Shown here in pieces: positions 52,401 through 61,400 of a DNA stretch of 64,000 bases. The stretch lies in the NCBI RefSeq assembly GCF_965638725.1, contig NC_134949.1:15808951-15872950 (forward strand), written 5' to 3'. How positions within the stretch are numbered: position 1 is the stretch's first letter; each line of letters starts with the position of its first letter. The notes beneath the pieces are model-generated. The model saw nothing but the letters and a program-made list of their open reading frames with translations, did not search any database and had not been told where the DNA came from. This DNA is from Aptenodytes patagonicus. Lineage: Eukaryota > Chordata > Aves > Sphenisciformes > Spheniscidae. The position numbers and the translations under genes were made by a program.

Positions 52401-55400
52401 AAGGGGCGGCTGCCCCAGGCGCTGCATCCCACACCTGGAGCAGGAGCCAGGAGGTGGCAATTCAGCAGCTGCGGAGAGGAGCCCCAGGGAGGGTGAAGCT
52501 CCCCCTTCCTGCTCACGTTAAAGAGCGAAGCCAGGAGCCAGAGCCGGGCTTCGCGGCTCTCCTGCAGCCGGAGGAAAGCACAGCTGCTCCCTGCCCACGC
52601 CAGGATGCCACATGTCCCCTCCCCACGTGGTTTTGCAATCACTGGGCTCAGCGCATGGGAAACAGTCTGCAAAGCCTTGCTGGGCTGTGGCTGAGCCGTA
52701 CCCCAAATCCCTGGAAGCAGCTGCGCTGGGGGAGCCGTTATGAGGTGTGCGGCATAACCGATCTGTGCGCAGGGAGCAAGCATGGAGGAGGAAATAATCA
52801 CTAACAACTACACCACTGTCCGCCAAGGGCTAATAATTCACTCAGCAGCGGAGGGGAGAGATGGCCTGCGGGACATTCCCACGTCGATCCCCGCTGCAGA
52901 TGGGGTGTCTGCAGGCTGTGACAACCTATGGGAGTCACACCGGGACCAGTCCCAAACAGTTTGTCCACCCCCTTGGAAAACTTCTGTGGCTTTAGGCAAA
53001 AGCAGGACATTTCAAGGGGTTTGTGGAGGGAAGGGGGTAAAAAAAAAAAAAAAAAAAAAAAAGCGCAAAGGAACATGCTGCTGAAAAGCCTGGGGTCGGA
53101 CACACACCTAACGCACAGAAGACCGTGCTGGTCGAAGGAGCCTTCTGGCTACCCAGCACCCCTCTGACCAGGCATTTAAGCCAGGACTTTCCATGCTCTT
53201 ACTGATGGATGCATCTTCAAAATCTACGCTTTTCTCTGAAAAAACCTCCACCTCCCCAGTGGGCACTTCCAGGTCCACATCCCACCCCACACAGCACCAC
53301 TGGGGCAACACAGCAGTACCATGCAGCTAGCGCGCTTCCCCCAGCGCTGGTGGACAGAGAAACAGACTAGCCAAAGGGCCAATTCGGGAGCAAACCAAGA
53401 ACCAGCCTGATGGCCCATGTCACCGCCTTATTCCTGCTTTGATCCTATGAGAGCAAAGCTTTGACACGGACCATACCCTGGATTATGGCCAAGGCAGAGC
53501 TCAACCCACAGCTGGCTCCTACCCTGGCTGACCAAAGGCAGAGCTACACTAAAAACAGTTTTACATGTTCACTTGCACCAGTGGCACAAATGGAGGCTAC
53601 TCAGCATGGAAAGGACAAGGATGCCTCTGTCACCCCTTGCTGCAATCAAGAGCTGCTGCTTTCTGCAGCAGAAAGACGGTCCCAAACATCCTCCTCCAGA
53701 GCACATTGAGCCCTGGATGTTGTGGTTGCAAATGAAGCAAAACTCACTGGGGTGAATGATTACAGGAGAGTAACCAGGCTGAGACTCACTTGTTGTTCAG
53801 TGCTCCTCCCTGGTCGCAGTCGCACGGCCGACATCCATCCATGTCGTTGCTCAGGCCCCAGTGCTCAGGCTGCGGGAGGTAACATCACCAACGCTGTAAC
53901 CCGGTGCCTGTTTAACCCCATCTACCCCGAAGGCACATTTTGAAATACTCAGCATAAGCTACCCCAGACTGCCCCCCAACCCATGAATCCTGGTCCCCTG
54001 GTTGTGGGTCTACCCCCACAACCACCAATACAACTTCCCCACCTGCTCTCCTCCACCTTATTGACCATCTCAAGGGCTTGAGAAAAATCCCCATCTTTCC
54101 ACCTAGCTTTAAAAGCAAGATTCAGGAGGACCCAAGTTCAGAGACCTCACTCCTACTGCACCATTTACACCAGTTTGGGCTCCTGACCCATGAAGGGCTT
54201 GGAAAATCACAGCCCAGTATGTCACACCGCAGCAGAGAGCCGCGCGTGGGGCGGTGGGGCTTTGTGCAGGGCACTGCCCTTGCAGGGCTGCTACTCTGCA
54301 ACTTGCTTGTTGGACAGACAGACAGGCTTGTTTCACTTTTCCGTGTAGTTCACTGTTAGATAAGACAGCCTGTCAGTGTTTATACAAAAACATCCAGTTA
54401 TCTGACAGTGTGTTTCTATAACACTCCAGCATGCATAAACACTATATGGAAATGTATGCGTACGAAATAATGCCTGCCTAAAATAACGGCCTGTATAGAA
54501 AGCAATTTTTTTGGTAACACTGCTTCTCTGACCATTTTGTCTTTCACCCCAGGGAGGGCTCCAGCAGAACTGCCCCAGATCCCTCATTTTCACAGAGCAA
54601 CCACTACAGGTATCCTAACGTCTCACTCCTTACGGTCTCGGGAATTAATCTGGATGCTCCTGTCTGCCTTGACGTGCCTCCCAGCTCCCCGTAACACAGC
54701 GTGCTTCACGGCTCCTGACATCCCAGATGCCTGCTCCAGCCTGAACACCAGGCGCCTGCTCGCAGGCAGTCAGAGACGGCAGCCAGCACCTTGCTCCACG
54801 CTTTCCGCATGCCAGCCTCCCTCACACCAGCGTCTCCTAATTTATTTTACAGTAAGCTACTTACCAGGCAGTGATTGCACTGCTTTCCTGTCACCAGGCG
54901 CTTACAATAGCAGTTTCCTGTCTCCGAATCACAAGGATTCCCCCCGGGGTGGGTACCCAGAGGATTACATGCACAAGCTACGTTGGGAAATACAAATAGG
55001 CATGTCAAAACACAGGATTGGAGTTACATTTTAGACAGTATCCAACTTAAATATTTACATTAAAGCTTCCCCTGAATTCCCCAGGACAGAGATTAATTGC
55101 ACACTTTGCCCACCACCCATCCCAGCAAAACTCCCCTGGCTTAGAGACTTATAATTACAAACAAATAAGGAGTATTCTGCTATTTCCACTGAATACACTA
55201 GCAGGATCAGCTGGGGAACTGAGTTTTAAGGGCGGGTGGACTCCAAGCTACGGCAAATCTACAAGAATGTTTTTCCTTTAGCAAAAACATGAAACAAAGG
55301 AAAAAAACCACCCCACAAACCAACTTCTCCCAGCTCTAACAGCTCCTCAAAAAGCTTTTAATCACACATAAAGGAACATATGTTTTTACTTACACTGACA

Positions 55401-58400
55401 ACCCGCTGGGTCATCGGCACTCAGGCCATAGAAACCTTCTTTGCAGAGGTCACAACGCTCCCCTTCGACAAATAATTTACAGCGGCATTGTCCGGCAATG
55501 AGGCCAGTGGAGAAATCGGTGTAGCGATCACAGATGCCACCATTTTGGGAGCCAGCTGGGTCACAGTTGCAAGCTAAGAAGGAACCATTGTGTGTGTTTT
55601 ATTATAACTGCTACAAAAGAAAAGGCCAAGTCTCACACTGAATTATTTAAACTCAGCTGCTGTGTAGAGAGAGTGTATCAGTGCTGTGCAGAGAGAGTTT
55701 GGACATGAGGAAAAATTCCTTTACTGAAAGAGTGGTTAAACATTGGAACAGGCTGCCCAGGGAAGTGGTTGAGTCACCATCCCTGGACATATTTAAAAGA
55801 CGTGTAGATGAGGCGCTTAGGGACATGGTTTAGTGGGCATGGTGGTGTTGGGTTGACGGTTGGACTCGATGATCTTAGAGGTCCTTTCCAACCTTAACGA
55901 TTCTGTGATTCCTGCAAGTATTAGACATGACATGGGTTGAACACGTAATGACCAAATAAACTCCCAGAATCTTGAAGAGAAAACAAAACCCAGCCAGGTT
56001 TGCTCAAGACCTCCAAGACAACCACCTTACCTCAAGGATCTTTGTTCAGGAGCACAGCACTGGCCAAAAGAAGGCCAGTAAATCCTAAATTCTCCGGGGA
56101 AAGCCCTGGGGGGCCATGGCCGGGATGCCACGGCTATTTCCACCCTGAGGAGCAGGGCTGCACTTACGCTCACAGACGTCGGGGTCGCGCAGGTCTCTCT
56201 CCGGGTGCTGGAAGTAGAATGGCTTGCACTGCTCACAGTTGCGTCCTATGGTGTTGTGCTGGCAGTCGTCACACACTCCCCCGCTCGTATTCCCCGTCGT
56301 CACGTACACAGCCATGTCAAAGTGGCACTGGCTGGAGTGGCCATTGCAGTTGCACTCTGTGACAAAGACAGAAAGCAAAGTAAGAGTCTGGTCCCAGGGG
56401 AGATGCAAGTCTGCAGAAAAGACACACCAAAGTCAACCAAAGAACATGCAGAACATATATTGTCACAAGTTCCCAAGTAACAGCATGTAACGCTCACACC
56501 AGACTCCAGTTCTGCATTTTACTCAAACTCACTTTTGCATGCGTTACTATTGCGGCCTTCAGCGGGTCGCCAGGGTAAGTCATGGTAGAAATCCAAACAC
56601 TGTTCACAGTTTAACCCTTTGGTATTATGTCTGCACATGCAGTGCCCATGGACCTGTCATTAAAAAAAGAAAAAAAAAAAAAAAAGAGGAATATAGTTGG
56701 TTATAAAAGAGGAAGGGAAAAAAAATCATGCTCCAATTAATGCAAAACATAGCTAGTACATAAGGGATATACTTTTGGAGACTTTAATGCACGTAACTAC
56801 ATGTAGGAAGACATAAAGGGCCACAGGAGCGTCCTTTACCTGCCAAGGTAAGAATGTCCTCATACAAATTTGTCCTTCTTTCCTTACTGGAACTAATGCC
56901 TGAATAAACGCTTTCAGACATGAACAAGGAGAGCACAGTTCCACCTCAATAATCACAAAAGCCTCTTGGACCTAAAAGTTAGCTGTTTATTAGCTGTTAA
57001 GTAGCTATTAACATGCATCTAGTTATATCAGCACGCCACTAGCCCAGCGCCTTCTTTCCAGCCCTACCTTGGTTCTCAAAGCAAAGATAACAGACAGTTT
57101 GGATGGGTTTTATCCATCAACCCCAGACTTTGCCTTCAACATGTACAAAACAAGCACTAAGCAGACCAACAGTGATTGTGTGACAGCTGCTGCCATAGAC
57201 GGCCAGGACTACCAGCACTGGAGCCATGATTTTAAAGGCAAAGCCAGTCTTGCTGCTGCTTGGGTGGAGACACTCACCAAAAGCAGAGGGCAACGGAGCA
57301 TACCTGCTCACCAGCATCCTGTGGCTCCTGGGACAACCCACACAACCTCCCCGTATGCCTCCACATTTTCATCCTGTTAATACCTCACTCATTAACAGGG
57401 GTGCTATTACTGCTTGTCAGGCAAAAATCATGGGGAAAACAAGAACCCAGAAGGGATGTGGCACTTGCACAGCAGCGTCCAACTCAGGCAGCAGGATTTT
57501 CCTTCAGACCCTGCTGTTAATTAGGGCTACAGCCTCTACTTCTCAGCTGATAACGACTGATACAAATGCAGGTCATGTTTGATTCACAAAGGTGTTTCGT
57601 CCTTTGATGCCTCTATTCACTTTGATTTTAGGGTAACCAAGTTGACACACACACCCGTCTCTGGCCCCATACGGTTACACTCCCTTTCTGCATTCCTGCC
57701 TTTTAATTTCATCAGCTCTTTAACATAATTAGAAAAGGAATGCTAAAGCAATTTTCACCTAATCTGAGCTCTCTGTGCTTGATTAACACCAGTAATGACA
57801 GACATGTTTGCTGAGGAGGAATAGTTTTAACGGTTTTCTTGTTTGAAAATTAAGGGTGAGGAGTGGGGGGGAGAGCGTCATCTTTAAATTTGTGTTTAAA
57901 TCACTTAAAAGAGGCATAGACAGCTTTATGCAGAAACGTGTGAATATTTACCATTCCTTCCACTTCTTCGTTAAAGCCATCCACTGGCGCACACTCGCTG
58001 GCGTGTCCGTAGCAGAAACAGTTCCCGCGAACCACCATGTCATAGATGGCATAGTAGTACTTCTCTCTGATCTCCATCCTGGAGTCCAAGAGATTATCCC
58101 CCAGCGTGTGCAGCTTGATGAATTTGACTCTCAGATTTGTGATCTTTAATAGGTCTGCAAGGGACACCAAAAAAACCCCAAACCCCGTTTTGGAATTATT
58201 TACCAGATATTGTATTGAATGGGAGGAAGCCAGGAGTGACTTCCCAAGCACACTTCCTATGGGCAGATTAGATCAGATTTAATTTCAGCATTTACATACT
58301 ACACATCACATCACTTCATACTCCCAAATTAAAAAAAAAATTACATTATTTTACTATAGATTGATCACTGTATAAGTTAGTTTAAGCTTAATTAAAAATA

Positions 58401-61400
58401 CTAGTCTATTTTACTGTAGACATACACAGGCACAAACACATATTAAAGGCACGCACAACAATACCACCAAAAAAACACTGGTTCTTTGGAGCTTTAAAGC
58501 GTAAGAAGGGCAAGGACCTGATATTAAGGAACTGCTGACAAGTGGACCAGGAGCTTTAAGAGTTACGAGCCTTCTGGAAAAAAAAATCTTAGTTGGAAAC
58601 AAGACACAAATAATTCTTTTTTATACGCCCAGCTTTCCTAGCAAATATAATTAGTTACATTTTGCTGAAAGAAGCAACACCCCATCACTGACCAAATACA
58701 AAGGAGAAGTTCTTGAGGGATAATCCATGGGAAGACAATATCGCAGTAATTAATTCAGTCTACATGTTCACTTTGATATTATGAATCCTGTGTAATTTCT
58801 TAGAGCCTTGAAACTAGGCTTGAAAAAGCACTTCAAGCCCATGAAAGCAGAGTTTCTCCTTTAAAATGTTGGCTAAAAAAACATTCAACTGATATAGCAA
58901 CTAGCAGACGCTCTTCTACTTCAGATATTTTCTTCTGCTCCAGTTAGCTTTACCCTGAAGGACATGAACTGAAACTGAGAATGCATATTAAATCGGAGGT
59001 CAAGTTTAAGGCCAAGCACTGCAGTTCCCTAATCAGGCCAAATGCCCCACGAGGTTTCTCTTTGAGCCACGCTCAGCAACAGATCTCTCTCCCTTTGCAT
59101 TCCTGGATTGCCATGACCGTACACGAACGCTACAGTAATTTGTGTTTTACAACCGCATCTGTCTGGTCCAGCCATGCAGTGCTACCAAGGCCAACTGTTC
59201 TAAAGTCATGACTCAGATGTTCTAAAAAATAAAACACAATCCCCTTGATTTTAGCTAGAAATGCAAAATGATTTAAGTACCTTTGTAGTTCTGTTTCTTT
59301 GTTTTCTGAATACTGTACAATTACAGGATCACGTTCCAAGGTTTCTCTCGGTGACTGCATGTATTTTGGGGAGAGGGGGTCTTTAATGAAAATAAATCCC
59401 TGATCAATTAAGAAAAGGACCAACTACAATGATGCGTGTAAGAGCAATCACTTGAGTTGACAACACTGATGGTTATTTCCCAGCATGTCACTGTCTGAGT
59501 CAGGAAAAGAAGCCATACCACAAATGTATTCCATGACTTCAAAACTGCTATCGGGACTAATGCATGGCTTTACTTGTGGCTTACTGTTTTTTGTAAGCAA
59601 ATAAGTACAGAAATGCTTTCAAATGAGCCTGGAAGGTAACTGCATACATACTTTGAATCCTTGGACTGTACGGATCTTCAATTCGAAAAGCAGGATCTAA
59701 AACGCGATATATTACCTGGAGGAAAAATGGTACAACCAAAGATTCAGCTTTAAGAATAAGAGAATCTAAATTTGTATAGAAAAAGTTTATACAATAAACA
59801 TATTGGGAAAAAACTGCTCTGACCTCTCCCTCCGTTGAAGGTTCAATGTCAGAGTATCGGGAATCACAAATGATATCATCCACCTTCTTCATGGGTCCAG
59901 TTGAAATCCCAGGAAATGAACTCTCACAGTCATATGCAAAATACCTATATACTTGCCATGTTTTTCCAAAATCAGATGACCTTTCTATCAACATTGCAGC
60001 AGGACGGAATGTCTAATAGTAAGAAAACCAAAAGAGATTTTATTCGGTTAATTATTACTTGCATTTACATTGAGTGCCTTTAAGTGTGAGCAATCCACAT
60101 GGCTGGATTTTAATCTCTCTCCCTGCACTATTTCCAACATTTGGAAATATTTTTCTGCTGATATCCCATTTCCTGCTCAGAGGCAGATCTTTGAAATAAC
60201 ACACATCAAACCACAGACTACCCACCTTTAAAAAGATGGCACTCAGTGGCCAAGCACTTAAAACACGCTTACAATAAGCAAGCAAACTTGTAAGTTTTTT
60301 GGATTCCAAATCCTTTCTTAAAACTGGGGGTTAAAGCAGGGCTTTAGGGAGACAAAAGGCTTTTTTCCACTGCTTGTGGAAAGCAGCACAGCCTTCTTCC
60401 TTGCTGTACCTCCTTGCCTAATCTTCTACAAAGGACCTAATTGGCCTCCTCTCCTGCCTTGGGGACTGGGAGGCCACTTTCAGTGCTTCCCCTCCAGCTC
60501 TGACACCCAGAAGTTCTTGCTGAGCAGTTGTCCTTGATGCTCAGAAAAGCCCTGGGATTGCCCACCTCTCTTCGTCCGACCACACTACCTTTCGCAGCGT
60601 CTCTGCCGCCCAGTGCCGGCCGTCCTCTGTGCTGCATTAAGAAAACCTTCTTCTTTAAGGAGAATGAGAGGTTCAGTTTCATCCACTCTTGCTGCATTCG
60701 ACTCCCTCAGTCCCAGTGACTCTTGCCCAGACTCTGGCAGGCTGCATTCGCTTCACACAAACCACTGTCCTTCTTACCTACACATATTTACCTCCAGAAC
60801 AACTAGCCAATGACATTTTTAAAAGATTTTTAATCCCTCTGACCTAAAAATCTCATGTTTCAATTTATGAGCTGCATTTCAAAAAGCAGGTATTAATTTA
60901 ACACCTGGCTTGCACCTACCAAGAAATGCCAAGAGTCTCTTCATTAGTTTCATGTATTCAGAGGAGGCCCTCCAAGAGCCAAGTACAAAAGCATTCAGTC
61001 ACAGCTGGAAATAAATTTTGTTTCTGCTTCCTGGCTGAAAATATCGCCCAACTTACAAACTGGTATCTCACCCAACAAAAAATGTAGCAATCCAGAGGTA
61101 AGGCAGCTCAAGTGTCTACCACGCAAACAAAGTCAACAAATCGTCATTAAAACTATCTTTCCCCTGCAGTCTTCCTCCTGACAGCAGACCAAGCCCAGTG
61201 GCACTGGGGCATGATGGCCGCAGCACCCACATCAGGTCAGGGATCTCTCGGGGGTCCCTTGCTGCTGGGGGCCAGCAGAAAGGACCACCTTCTACCTCAG
61301 CCATGAGCGTGGGGCAGGCTGAGAAACCCAAGCCGACGCCACAGGAAAGAGGAACAAGCTCTCCTAGAAAGCTGACAGATGAAAATTAGGAGGTTAATTT

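Noticed and set aside
52337-52826. Overlapping frames of 102-156 codons on both strands
   Set aside because: Open in several frames at once within a LAMB1 intron, with no known domain and no splice or conservation evidence.
53039-53062. Poly-A run as the tail of a processed retrogene
   Set aside because: No recognisable coding body upstream and no flanking target-site duplication could be seen.
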